Assembly (NCBI GenBank): GCA_006384855.1
Contig: VCJN01001278.1
Span: 1 to 64,000, forward strand
Length of the DNA: 64,000 nt
Reading direction: 5' to 3'
Origin: Tetraselmis striata
Taxonomy: Eukaryota > Chlorophyta > Chlorodendrophyceae > Chlorodendrales > Chlorodendraceae
The notes below the pieces were generated by a model. That model searched no databases, was not told where the DNA came from, and saw only the letters and a list, made by a program, of their open reading frames with translations. A program made the translations under genes and the position numbers. Below, in pieces: positions 34,757-46,233 of the stretch. How positions within the stretch are numbered: the first letter of the stretch is position 1; every line of letters begins with the position of its first letter.

Positions 34757-36533
34757 GATCTCGACTACCACCACCACTAGGTAGCATCTAGGTATTGCAA
34801 CTGGCAGCTACTAGCCCCCTCCTTATAGCCCCCTTTCAATCACATATATATATCCAATAACACCGGCGGACGCATTCTGCGCTAAGTGTTGTTGCCGATG
34901 GCATGTCTGTGGCCCGCAACATATGGTTTCGGTGCATTACAATGTGTTGCATGCCGAGTGCAATCCAACACACGCATATGCGTGTCTTTTGCGAGGGTTT
35001 CGCAAACTACCCGCCACCTCCGTTCCGCAATTTCCACATCGCAGGTTGGACCGACCTATAAAGATAATTGAATTACTATTGCGGGCTTATCTCACGCGGG
35101 CTACCACCGACATGGTGATCAATGCCGCGGTGCATCGCGACGTTTGCATCTTGTTGTATTTGTGGGAGACCGCCGCTCGTGGCTTCGTGGCTGGCACCAT
35201 GGAGTTGACAGACTTCATGATGCGTGGTGTGGATCTATTACCGGCGGCGTGGAATGGCATTGTCGCTGGTCGTTTGACCGCAGAAACCCGTGTTTTAGCT
35301 GAACCCCGCTACGGCACCAAAGGGAACATATCCGCCCACAACGGCGTTATGGAGCTGGAGGAGCTGCCCCCGGGCAGCGAGTTGCTTTGACTACTGTATC
35401 GTTTGGGCCGATATGTGACCGCCATGTCTCACGCCCTTGGACGACTCTCTGTTCCGTCCACTGACAGCTGGACGCCCCGCTGGATTTCGGGCCCATGGCA
35501 TGAGCAGTGCAGCTATGAGCTTCCGGTCGAAGGGGCACTTGCGTGCCGCTGGTCTGTACAACGGTCACACCTTGCACGGCGTGAAACGCGACCATTTGCA
35601 ACATGGTGTTTTGGTGGGAGGGGAGAGTGATACACATGGCTCATGTGGGCGCCATCGCCATGATGAGCTATGTGCACCTTGCCCACCATCGGGATCGGTT
35701 GTGCAAATGGATATGCGCTGAAATGATGAAGCTAATTGTGATGCCGACAATGAGATTTTTCGACGCGTTTGAGTCCCTAGACCTAGCCCCGTGATGCTTA
35801 GTGCGCTTTGTGCCATGATGTAATCGAATCGTTGCTGTCCCAAATGGTCAACATCGCGATAACCTCATAGTTGGATTGATACGCACGCACGCCTTTCGCG
35901 GGACCCGTGAGCCTGGTCTAAACAACATCTGGGATGTGCCCGCGACATCCCGCTTAGGCAACGTGAATGCGTCGCGGAATGGGAGGGCGCTGAGCATGGC
36001 CCGCTACCCCGCCACCAAGTCCGGGATGTCGAGCACCGCGTCGGCGCGTTCGTCAGTTACTTTTTGGATGACGCGTGACATAGGGGTAAACGGGCCGTTG
36101 ACCCAGCCGACCGGCTTGGGGACCGCTGCCGTGAACCAGGCTTGTGTGAACCCGTCGATGCCCTATGCGCCGGGGCAGAGTACTCGTGGGAAATATGCTC
36201 AGACTTGATGGTGATCTCGTAGCCGAATACGTCAAGACTCCGTTATTGCCGGAACGCGAGGTTTTCCACTGCCCAGCGCTGCCTGATGACCTCGTTATGC
36301 CACGAGCTGAGCGCCCGTTACGATGGGTCCTCCTCCTTGGAATTATCATCCGCACGATCCATGAGGACATGTTCACGTGACAACCACTTGATCTTCAGAT
36401 CGATGTCGTGCGTGAGACACCCTTTGTACACATCGGTGCTAAATATTTTATCCTCTGAATAGCCACACTGGAGCCCGAGCATGCATGGAAGCGCGCATAT
36501 GAAATGGGGCTCGACCCCCATGACATTGAGTGA
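34757..36533 (+). mobile_element. Kangaroo-like YR retroelement (fossil), copy C
   Basis: Plus-strand recombinase (34,900-35,794) with the block HRDVCILLYLWETAARGF, GTMELTDFMMRGVDLLP, a His-x-x-Arg-like segment (LHGVKR) and a C-terminal SYVHLAHHRDRL resembling the Tyr-x-His-Leu nucleophile motif. Convergent on the minus strand (36,533-35,880) are the RNase H end and post-RNase H domain, matching copy A. The left end (CTCGACTACCACCACCACTA onward) is shared with 42,305-42,610. A 22-base C run closes the right side. Broken about six times; truncated on the reverse-transcriptase side. Confidence 0.72.
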
Positions 36534-36796
36534 ACCCCCCCCTCCCCCCCCCCCCCCCCCCCCCCGCCCGCGCCACATGCCCCTTTTACCTTCCATTTAG
36601 TCGGAATCCCCCCTTTTACCTACGCATGTCATAGGTCAGAATCTTAACGCAGCATGTTCCGAGTATATACGCAACCTCGTACTACCATATGAGCCGCCTA
36701 CTGCGTACCATGCTGCGCGTTGCTACCCTGCTGCGCGTTGGCGCCCCGCTGCGCCGGCCGCGGCGCGTTGGCGCCCCGCTGCCCCGGCCGCGTGAA

Positions 36797-37022
36797 GGTG
36801 CTTGGGGCTTGTGGCATGCCGGCCATAAGATAAGACACCCGCACCGGTAACACTCCAAGAATACGAGTTTAGGCTTCATTGGGTTTAGGGTGCTTGGGGC
36901 TTGTGGCATGCCGGCCATAAGATAAGACACCCGCACCGGTAACACTCCCAGAATACGAGTTTAGGGTTTAGCCGGGAAGGTGCTTGGGGCTTGTGGCATG
37001 CCGGCCATAAGATAAGACACTC
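36797..37022 (+). repeat. Tandem repeat of about 91 bp, 2.5 units
   Basis: Unit includes GGTGCTTGGGGCTTGTGGCA and CCGCACCGGTAACACTCC. Starts near 36,797, 36,888 and 36,977. It lies at the Y end of the unclassified element and is absent at the same place in the other copy. Confidence 0.88.
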
Positions 37023-37059
37023 GCCCCGCTGCCCCGGCCGCGATAGTAGCAAAGGAAAT

Positions 37060-37739
37060 GCAGTTTGTGAAATCGACGGAAAATAGTCGATTCAACTCTT
37101 ATCTGCGGTCGAAAATGATTCATTATGATCGTTGATTATGATTAATGAGGTTGTTGCACTACTCTGCTGGTACAACATGTATAACCACTGCAAGATAGGG
37201 GAGGGGACATCAGTCATGGCTACCTCTGTATCGTACACCAGGACTACACAAGGATGGAAGCGCAACTTCTAGATAAAGGCCCCCCCACGCCCTACTCCAA
37301 GCTGCCTACTTGTTGCCCGGCTGCTGACTTCTGGTATACACACACATGCATGTTGTGCATGAGAAGCCCGAGACACGGAGGCATGTGATGTTCAAGCACG
37401 ATACATGGGACAAGCAATGGGTGCCCACTGATGAGTACGGCAAGCACCATATTGCAAGACATGCGTGCCGGAGTGGAGCAGCATGACAACCATGTGTATG
37501 TTGGGGAAGTGCAATACTTCCTTGAGGTGACCCACACCAGCCCTTCGGTGCCGGACCTCACCCTCGATGTGTGTCGACTACACGCAGCTAAGCGCATGGT
37601 GATAGGGTCCCCCTTCGGCACTGGCGTAGTGTGGCAGATCAAGGCGCCCCTTCGGCCAAATAACATTCGCAAGGGGCGTCACGCCTTCCCTATCGCGCTG
37701 AAGCACATCGAGGGAGAAGCTGTGTTGCTTCTATGCTGA
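37060..37739 (+). CDS. Region Y protein of the unclassified element, copy 1
   Basis: Plus-strand coding remains shared with 58,530-57,780 (minus). The last 102 codons are open (37,431-37,739). Conserved between copies: VVHEKPETRR, TWDKQWVPTDEYGKHHI in one phase, then VEQHDNHVYVGEVQYFLEVTHT, and a C-terminus with NIRKGRHAFPIALKHIEGE. The YVGEVQYFLEV block loosely recalls the C-terminal module of some algal transposon proteins, but I cannot name a family. Non-coding-looking AT-rich sequence at 37,080-37,180 is also conserved, so conservation is not limited to the frame. Confidence 0.45.
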
Positions 37740-37744
37740 TCCGG

Positions 37745-39640
37745 ACATAGTTTCAGACCAATACATATCCCAGAATTGGGACTGAAATTGAACCTATAAT
37801 TGATTACAACCGCTAGTTTGCTGCATATTCCGCTCAGACTGGGTTGTTCTAAGGACCTGCTATCTCTAACCACAGTGGGGAATAACACGAAGAGTTATCA
37901 CAGCTCAAGCTATCGGCCGTCCTCTTTGTTTCCTACCCCCTCCTCCGCCCAACGGGCTATAGAGAATAAGACAGCAGCGCCCCCGTGCTGTCCCTACATA
38001 AGTCAGACTTATCTCATCTACAGCTCCGCATGCAAGCTAAGGAAGCCAAAAGCGCCCCACATGGTGCTACCGAGGTGTGATGGGAGAGGGGAGCTAACCG
38101 GAATAGCTATATGGTGCACAGTATTTATATACCGCTGAACATGCTAGCTTGGTGGGGTGGGGGCTACAATGCCCTCCATCTCTAATATTTTTGACACAAT
38201 ATTCTGCATTTCATGGCATGGCGATTTATTCTGGTGCATGTACCAAGCCCGCGGGCCGGGCGATTCACTTTGTGTTACTCGCGGGGGATATAAGCGGGTA
38301 AATTCGAAAATATGCAAGTCCGGGCGTATCGGCTAAAAGCGTCCGTAGTTCTTGGATTGAAGCGCTGATAGTCGCGGGCACGCGTCCGGCTTGGGTTTGG
38401 CGCCTTATTGCCGGCGGAGATTATAAGCAGACGGCCCATCGGCGGTTGTTACAGAGGAATCGTCCGGCGCGGGGGGCGGCGGAGGCGGTGGGCCTCGGCC
38501 GCGAGCTGGGCCATGCGGGACGCATGGGCTGATGTGTTAGTTGTGGAGGTATGATCGAGGGGGGCGGTGGCCTTCGAGGCCGCCCCGGTTTGCGTTGGGG
38601 GCGTGGGCTGCGGCCGGTGGAGCCGGCTCAGGGTGCATGGCTACTGGATCGACGCTTGTCCCCGGCTGGTCGACGTCCGATGGCGGGGCGTCGTCGTCCT
38701 CTCTGTGTATTGAGGGACTGCCGAGGCCGGGGGGGGGGGGGGGGGGGGGGGCGCTAATATCCGGCTAGTTGATGGTGACGGGAGCACCCGGGGGAGTTGG
38801 CGCCGTGGTGCATCGCCGGATGGTCGGCTGTGGTCGGCGCCGAATGGCGAATAATCGCCATCATGTCCCGCCTATGTACGTGCATGGTACTAGCTGCGAC
38901 GAGTTTTGTGTCGGATCCGGTGTTAGTGGCGAGTCTGGCTCTGCTCGCCCCTGCCGGATCGGCGGCAGCTTGCGCGCCGGGTCACCACCCGAACGTCGTG
39001 AGTTGATGTGTGATGTACCTTGAGCTTGGGGCTGAGGGTGCGTATCGGATTCAAAACATAAGGCTGCGCAAGTCGTCCCCCGTCGCACGGCTGCAAGTCA
39101 CCAAATCGCTGAATACCAAGGCGACTTGTGTGGCACCGTCGGCACCGGAGGGGAGATCGTCGATTGTGGGCTGGCGGGACAAGCGGTTCAGAACGCAGAC
39201 ATGGCGGCGGGCAGCAGGTGGGAGTCGGGTGCCCGTGAATTTTTTGGCGGCAATGGTTGTTCGGATCTTGGGGGGTTGGGTTATGCCGCCGCGCGGCGCA
39301 TCGAGAGTGGCGCCGACCGCAGCATCATGTTGCTCCTCGGGTATGTCGATGGTCATGGCAGCTGTAGTGATGGTCTCATGTGAAGTCTGCTCATCTTCAC
39401 GCCTCTGTGGGCGCTGACCGGCAGTTGGTCTGGTGGTGGGTCGTCCGGTCGTCGGTAGGTCCACCGTTTCACGTAAGTACACTATCAGCACCAATAGGCG
39501 CGCCAGCTCGCCCGGATTTAGTACATACGCAGGACCTCACCCGTTGAAGTGACGAGAAGTCGCATTTATCTCGGTTTGGCATGTCCTCACACGATGTGGG
39601 GCAGTATGTGGTGGACGGATAGCACAATGACCATGCACTA
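37745..39640. other. GC-rich insert between Y and X
   Basis: No counterpart in the second copy. The largest frames are 147 codons on the minus strand (39,494-39,051; ETITTAAMTIDIPEEQ, Pro/Thr rich, gag-like composition but no motif) and 135 codons on plus. A 23-base G run is at 38,729-38,751. Nothing recognised. Confidence 0.4.
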
Positions 39641-39659
39641 CTAGCTGACTTTCTGTATA

Positions 39660-41797
39660 GCAGGTAAATGTAAGCGATCAAAATTATTCTGACCAGCAAT
39701 TCCGCGCAACGCCCCGGCGCGCCGCTGCCTTGCGGACCCAGCGCCCACCACCCAAAACCTAGAGCCCTTGCGGCTTTGATAAGTGGCGGCTCTGAGGTCT
39801 CCACCATCTGAATCGACGGCGGTTTTAAACCGCCCCCGCTTACAATCTGCTGGGTACGTAGGACTGTTAGGGGAGGTGACACAGTTGGAACAACCATAGG
39901 GGTAAGGTTTTGCGCTTTTGCGCTTTTGCGCTTGCCCTTGCGCTTTTGCGTGCTCCTACTCGCTACTTTGCGGGCTATTGCAACTATGCCTCAAATGTAC
40001 CTTTAAGTACTTTCGTTGGTGGCCCGACTATGCCTAGTCTGTCCGCAGCCTACCCTCGCAAGGGGAATGGAGCATCTCATCTATAGCTGGTCGCACTGCA
40101 AAATTTCGTGACTCAACCGATATAGAAGAAGATCATGCCTTCCGGTATCTAATATATATGCCCATTGCCTGATGGGAGTCACTACGGAGACCGCTGGCCC
40201 GGTGGCCTCGTCCACGCCCCACGGCATGTTGGGTTACGGCAGGAAGGCTGCCCTGAAAGCTGCACATGTACTTGCTAGGTGCGGGTAACCGAGGACGATG
40301 CCACCCGCCAGGTCGGCTTCCAAATTCTTGGCAGCCTCTCTCAGTATGCGCACATTGGTCGCCGTGTCATGGCTAGTAACCGCGTGGAAGTAGCGAGACA
40401 ATAAGGCCGTAGTTATGAGGCAGCGTCATTGCCTTGAACATCTTGAACTTGTCAACGAAGGCTTCCCGCACCTTTGGGTTCCCTATTGGGTCCTTTGCGA
40501 TGCACACTTCCGAGGCGTGGTACAGATGAGCCCGCGCCGCAGCGAGCCATGTCATGTCGATTTCGCTAAACATAAGCCCATCAGAACCCGGGTATCCTCT
40601 GGCGTTACTAAGATGAAGAAATTCCAGCCCTAGAGAGCCTCTGCCCCAACGGTGAGGATGCCATGCCATGTATGTTCCTTGTCGAGAGCGGTATACATGG
40701 TGGTGTCTCTCATGCGCATGTTGCAACCCACCCCGCCTCGAGGTGGATGCACCCGTCACGATCAATCGCTCGTCGAAGAAACGGGTGAACTTCCCAGGGA
40801 CGCCGTCGTACAATGCGGGCAGCTGGTCGGCCGTACTGGGCGAGGCGAGGAACGTGGATAAGGTGGGTACTAGGTGCCGGCGGCGAGTGGGTGCTGGTTG
40901 AGTACATGGGTTTGGGTTCGGTAGCTGGGAGAAGCCGACAATTTTGCTGCACCGTGTGCCAACCGGCCCCTTGATGCGGCACAACAAGCCGTTGGCAGCC
41001 CCGACGTAGTCAGTCGCTTGTCGTCTACATTGGTATGGCTTGTGCAGACGCATACCGTCGAATTAAAAGCTCACTACGCGACCCACTCCCCGTTAAGGGG
41101 TAGTTGCGGACGAATTACGACCCTAGAGCACGATCGACCGTCTGTGTCAAATGAGGACACATGTGTCCTCATTTACACGCAGAATACGGTCGCCATACGG
41201 GATATGGCTAAGGACTTAACACAATTCCGCGGATTTTACGCTATAGATACGCAGCAAGCCGGGTACTTGCACTATTGTTACGATATGCGCTATATAATAG
41301 CGGAGCGCAAGTCGTCAAGGCGCGGCGCCGGGCTCTGTGTTTTTTTGAAAGCATCAACCGCGCCTACCTACGCACACTCGCACACCCGCCAGACAATAAC
41401 GTAGTTGTTCGTCCCCCAGCACCCCATCATGGCCAAGCAAGCCAAGCTACTTCCATGCACCCTTGTGATCCAGGTTGTGAAGCCTTTAGGCCTGACCATA
41501 CCACTCGATGATTTGTGCGGCAAGGTCCGCATCCATGTGGGCGTGCGGCATGCATTATCCCTCGGCCAGGCGACCGACTGCGATATCCGCGTTCACCCGG
41601 GGCAACCCCGGGGCGGGGACACTTTCGGCTAAGCTGTCGGGGACAAACGGGACAATTGCACTGAGCTGAAGCAGTATGACGAAGCCGGGAACGAGAACCT
41701 GCGTGTTGCGGGTTTTCAAGTGTCCGATGTTGATGTCGTCTCGATGTATTGCACCTCGTGCGTACCCGACGCGTTGCGTGTCGAGATCTTGATCTAG

Positions 41798-41829
<32 letters not shown>

Positions 41830-41960
41830 CGGGATCTGACATGGGCACTCGCGTTAAGAATGCCTCCGTTAATGGTCCATGGCACACTCCCATGAGCCGG
41901 GGGCTATTGTCTCAGCTGAAAGGTACAGTGAGTCGGCTGACATGGCTGCGTAGAGAATTT
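39660..41960 (-). CDS. Region X protein of the unclassified element, copy 1
   Basis: Minus-strand coding remains, longest open part 41,053-40,373 (226 codons). Blocks in order: MSADSLYLSAE; GHLKTRNTQVLVPGFVILLQ; DYVGAANGLLCR; KIVGFSQLPNPNPCTQPAPT; TRFFDERLIV; FSEIDMTWLAAARAHLYHAS; NPKVREAFVDKFKMF; EADLAGGIVLGYPH; WGVDEATGPAVSVVTPIRQW; and a C-terminal block with RTQQ, LKPP, MVETSEPPLIKAA. The same blocks in the same order occur at 55.0-57.3 kb. Several are strictly conserved while the DNA has drifted, arguing for past selection on a protein of over 500 residues. Interrupted several times; family unknown. Confidence 0.5.
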
Positions 41961-42039
41961 AATTTTCACAGGCGCTGACCGCCCCGTGTTGCGTTTTTGT
42001 TGTTGCTCTTGTAGCTCGGGACAAGACGGTGCTGTCGGC

Positions 42040-42304
42040 TGTCTTTGACGAATGTTGGCCGCGCGACACTCAGACGGGATCCCTCACCCTCTGAAGAAGA
42101 CGCCGAGGTTTCCTATCGCCGCGCCCCCGTTCACAGAGCGAATTCGCTACGCTGCCTTCAACTTCCGTGCCGGCTACACAATCGAAAATCACTGCTACGC
42201 CAAGGAGACCGGCATAGCCGCGTTCCGAGAGTACATCCTCCCTCCCCCTTCCTCCCAACCCCACTGCGACCATCCTTGTGGGTTGTGCTGACGGTGAGCC
42301 TTGT
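42040..42304 (+). CDS. Unrecognised small open frame
   Basis: An 80-codon plus-strand frame (42,052-42,291) with FTERIRYAAFNFRAGY and NHCYAKETGIAAFREYIL, preceded by an acceptor-like CTCTTGTAG at about 42,015. Divergently placed next to the start of region X; the other X copy also has a divergent minus-strand frame there (54,918-54,712). No family recognised. Confidence 0.3.
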
Positions 42305-42610
42305 TCTATCTCGACTACCACCACCACTATATAGCACCTAGGTATTGTAGTTGGCAATTACCCCCCCCCCCCCCCCCCAATAGCTCCTTTTGAGTCACAC
42401 ATATTTAGAATAACACATGGACACTTTTGCGCTTTTGTTACCGACGAACTCACTGCATGTGGCCCGCAACATATGGTTTCGATGCATCACAATGTGTTAC
42501 ATGTCCAAAAACACATATGCGTGTCTTCTGCAACCCAATGAGAGTGTTGACATCCACCGGCCACCTACTCATTTCCACAAGTACCACATCGCAGGTTGGC
42601 CCGACCTAGA
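42305..42610 (+). mobile_element. Kangaroo-like 5' fragment (fossil), copy D
   Basis: Matches 34,757-35,060: CTCGACTACCACCACCACTA, the GTGGCCCGCAACATATGGTTTC block and the ACCACATCGCAGGTTGG block. Holds the leader and first part of the recombinase only, with an 18-base C run at 42,361-42,378. Broken. Confidence 0.72.
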
Positions 42611-43865
42611 ATGTAAAAAGACTTCCTGTTATTGAACGTTAGTGGGGTAACCCCGCTTAAAACATCATTGGCAATCTTGTCTCCAAACTGGAGTCCGATG
42701 GTGCCCCAGCTACCGTCATTGTTCCCTACTGGCCTGACAAAGCTTGGTACCCGCTCCTCTTGAGAGATGTGCTCCGACATGCGCTCGTGGAAGCCGCGCC
42801 ACGACCTCTGCATTCCTTGCCGTACTTGCGACTGCCTCCGCCCCGTTGGCGTACCCCGCTGGCATGTCTTCGCCTTCAACATCCCCGCCCGTGACCACCG
42901 CCCGTGGTCTACTGCACCCGGCATTCTCTAGTCGGCAAACGACGTTCCTTGTGAAATGTTCTAAACTTGTTCAGATGGTTTATCTCAATGATTGTACGGG
43001 ATAGCCCTAGCGTGGCGCCCGTATATCACGCGTATGCGCGCGCATGTTTACGGGGGGCGGCAAGGCCCACGACCTGCCTCCACGACGGCCGATCGCTCTA
43101 CTCTCCTTCGTTGGGGCACGCTCTATCGAGCGCACCACAGACCGCCCATCCCCCTCTATGTGGCATTGTTTGCTTGCAAATTCCTGATTATCACAGCATG
43201 TACCCAGATGTGGCATTCTTCGGCAAACTAGACGTTCGTTTTGAAATAGATGGGATTTGATGCGTTGCTCTGACTAACTGTGCCTTAAGGTTTTATTGAA
43301 GTGACGTTGCAGGAGGACCGCTGGCCCGGAGATGAGATGTAGATTACATTTGTGATTACATATAGAGGCAGCGGTAAGGCTCTTCGGATTTAAACTTCCT
43401 ACTTTAGCTGTCTCCCCCCCCCCCCCCCCTTTCCCCCGCCCCTCTGATTTTGCGGCTTTATGCGCACTTTGTTTGTCACAGAAGTCCAATACTGTGTTAA
43501 GTACTGGCATGAGACATTTAAGTAGTTAATGCCTCGGTTAATGCCTCCTGCGCATTGCTGCCAGTGCTGTGTCGTTGAGTGCAACCAAACATGTAAACCA
43601 CAATTATTTACAAGTTGACGTGGCTGATGTGGCCCCTGAGCCTCCCGGCCTTTCGGCCAACCGTGTTGCTCGCCGCTCGGTGTCACTGCTCGCTGTCACT
43701 CTTATGCTCGCTATCGTTGCTCTCTCGTTGTCACACTCTCATTCGTTGTTGCTGTCACTCTGCCCCATGTCTAGCAACTCCTGCTCCTGCTCCTGCTCTT
43801 GCTAAAGGCTACGGCCGCTGCGGCACGGGCTCGGGCGTTCTTGAAAGCATCCGACTTGACCCGTT
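42611..43865. other. Unassigned stretch
   Basis: The minus frame 42,924-42,565 includes ERVPSFVRPVGNNDGSWGTI and is coding-like but unrecognised. The rest holds a 16-base C run (43,414-43,429) and Ser/Cys-rich simple sequence near 43,690-43,805 (GCTCCTGCTCCTGCTC). Confidence 0.35.
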
Positions 43866-43869
43866 TTGT

Positions 43870-44850
43870 AGATCAGCCAAGCACTCGGGCGCGCCCTAAC
43901 AGCACGTCGATGTCGGGGACTGTGCGGTGGTTAGATCGACTAGCTAGGGCAAACGTAGGGCTAGCTGAGGGGTGCATCTTCCACTTGTGGAGGTCACTAG
44001 CCGCGCACGATGCCGCTAAACTAGTAAAGGCATCGGTTTGTGCGTGTTACGAATCGTCGGCAGCGTTAGCCGTACAAAACATGGGGTATATATGTCCATG
44101 CGTCTTGTGCGTCAAATTCGTTGCCACAGTACGGTGCGGGTGTCTCCGCGGGGGTAATGTCCGGGCTGCACATTATGATGCAATAACGCACCCGAGTATT
44201 TCCCACTACCGCCCGCCGATTGGCCTTGATGCCTGAGCGGTTCCTTGAACACTGCCATGCATGTAGCAGAAGTGAATATGAGACTATCGGATATGTTGGT
44301 GGAGTGCCCGCGGTAGTGGGGGTATCACCGTCGTATAGTTTGAAATGGCTATTTCCGGAGTTAAGGGATATTATTAGTAGTCAGGTTATTGCGTCAGCAA
44401 CATCTGAGGACAGTTGCCTTTGTTTTGGGCGGGCGGGTCCATCCCTCCCTTCACAGTGCCCTGTATTTTACTCGGAATGGGAATTTTTTCTTGTTAATAT
44501 GGCGTCGGCTCCTCCCTCCGCACATTGCCTTTTTGGTTGCACATGTATCGCACTCGTTCCCCAAATGCTTTGCTCCGCGGGATGGGGCTTGTCCCAACTC
44601 GCATTACTCGAATGGGCCAACGCCCAAACGGATATTTTGATGGCAGTGTTTTACACAGGTATCCAAAATTATTGGAAATTCCGTGAGTAGCCTTCCATTA
44701 GTCTTGAAAAATGCTTCGGCAATTTGCTTGTTGACTATAACGGAGCGTCGCCTACACATGGCTTTCCGAAACTCGATCGCCGCCTGAACGGCCGTTGTAG
44801 AGACGCTGCAAGGGTTTCACTGTTAACAATTCTGTCCCGGGGGCGAAAAA
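43870..44850 (+). mobile_element. LINE-like 3' coding region and tail, copy 2
   Basis: Second copy of 5926-6945. Conserved blocks: GTVRWLDRLARANVGLAEG; SLAAHDAAKLVKASV; NMGYICPCVLCVKFVATVRCG (Cys-rich, clearer here than in copy 1); ISSQVIAS; and the tail with ACGGAGCGTCGCCTAC and the final CCCGGGGGCGAAAAAAC. This copy lacks the inverted duplication of copy 1. It is decayed by several stops and shifts. Confidence 0.5.
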
Positions 44851-46230
44851 ACTTCTGGTCCATATGCATTCGGTCAGGCAGTTCGCCTCCACCTCCTCGT
44901 CATGACGTTGCTACAGCTCCCGCCGCTCCTGAGTCAACTCGATCTCCATCGGCTTCTCCTGGTCGCTCGATGTCGATCACCTCCTCCGCGGAGGACTTGT
45001 GGCAACGAGGGGCGCCGAGATGGCTCCGCCTCGTTTTCGCTGCTTTCCGTCATCACGGGGCAGGGAGGGTGCTTGGGGCTGTTGGGCGGTGGATACGGTG
45101 GGAGTGACGGCGGTTGCTGCGGGCCTCTGGGGTTATGATTATAGCGTGCGTGGCAACGCGCAAGGGCGCGCGTGGTCGCGCGCTTTCTCATCTGGGTTGT
45201 GAGCTCGGGCTTTATGTGCTGTTTCGTTTCCCGAAAAATAAAGTTCCCTGAAATGAAAAGTCCCCCCCCCCCCCCCCCCCCGGCCCCCCGCCCCCCCCTG
45301 CCGGATTTATTATCGGGAAATCGTCAAATCGGCAGGTAAACCAGGAAATTAAATCGGAAGAGCCTAACGGGCACCCTTGCCTACCGACCTTCAATACATA
45401 CCGGTTGCACACAGCCTACGTATCCCTACCTATGTACTGAAAGTGTTGTCGCAGTGTATGTGCCGCCCATTTGCGGGGTCATGGCTGAGAAGAACTACTG
45501 CTCATGCGTCTTAAAACCATTTTACCTTTTTGAGAGACCGCCCCGCCACCGTACCAAGCTGGCTGGCGGAAGCGCCAGCGATAGAAGGGCCGGAGACTAT
45601 CACAATTTCGAAACCAATGACGTCCTCATCGCCAGCCAACAAGCTGGAGGCGCAGGCGACCGGCAAGGTAACCGCGCCAGAATCGATACCCCTTTCGCTA
45701 AACGCGCCGCCGCGCTGGGCCTTATTTGGCCCTCCTGCTTTCCGCGGTGCACCCTTGCTCCCACAGGCCCCCCCCCCCCCCCCCCGCCCCCCCCGCACTC
45801 CCCCTCCCTGCCCCCTCCCATCCCCTTGCGCCATATGCGATCAGAGGTCAGGCAATTTTGCACACTTAAGTGTTCCACCACTTATTTTCCGTTGGTCGCC
45901 GTCCACGGAATCACGGGTCGCATCTCGCCGTCAATAATTTCTGGAAACTTCGAACGGCTCGGAAGGCGGAGTGGTGATTTAAAGTAACACCCTACACCCA
46001 AACTCCTTCGTCGGCAAGCGCGTGCCCCAATCCTTCCGTCAGGCGAGCAACCACTGGTTTCGATGGCGGGGAGGTCGACCTGGTGTAACGCCAGGCAGCG
46101 ACGATGGCGTGGCCAATTCGTCGTGGCACGATGCGCGTACACGTGTGCGAAATTGTAAATTTGTGCCGTATGCCTGACACCGCCGGGTTTTCATGTTTGA
46201 ACCCTGACACCTCCTGCCTGCATAAGCCCG
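44851..46230. other. Region upstream of the Aha1-like gene
   Basis: Contains C runs at 45,263-45,281 and 45,768-45,785, a stretch (45,295-45,372) resembling 58,925-58,985 (GGGAAATCGT and GAAATTAAAT...GGAGAGCCTA-like blocks), and a Pro/Ser-rich plus frame (45,530-45,937; GPETITISKPMTSSSPANKL). That frame could be an upstream exon, but I see no proof. The Aha1 start exon probably lies in 45.9-46.2 kb. Confidence 0.4.
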
Positions 46231-46233
46231 CAG

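Larger units (their letters stand above)
36650..42035 (-). mobile_element. Unclassified two-gene element, copy 1
   Basis: Inverted partner of 54,905-58,640. Minus-strand region X (41,960-39,660) and plus-strand region Y (37,060-37,740) converge, as in the other copy. X start: MSADSLYLSAE, then a Gly tract encoded by a 31-base C run (41,798-41,828), then IHRDDINIGHLKTRNTQVL. Y: HDNHVYVGEVQYFLEVTHT. Between X and Y about 1.9 kb (37,745-39,640) is present here but only about 0.5 kb in the other copy, so this copy may carry an insertion. GC-rich repeats (GCGCGTTGGCGCCCCGCTGC) mark the Y-side end in both. No transposase or reverse transcriptase family was recognised. Frames are interrupted in several places in both copies. 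Confidence 0.55.
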
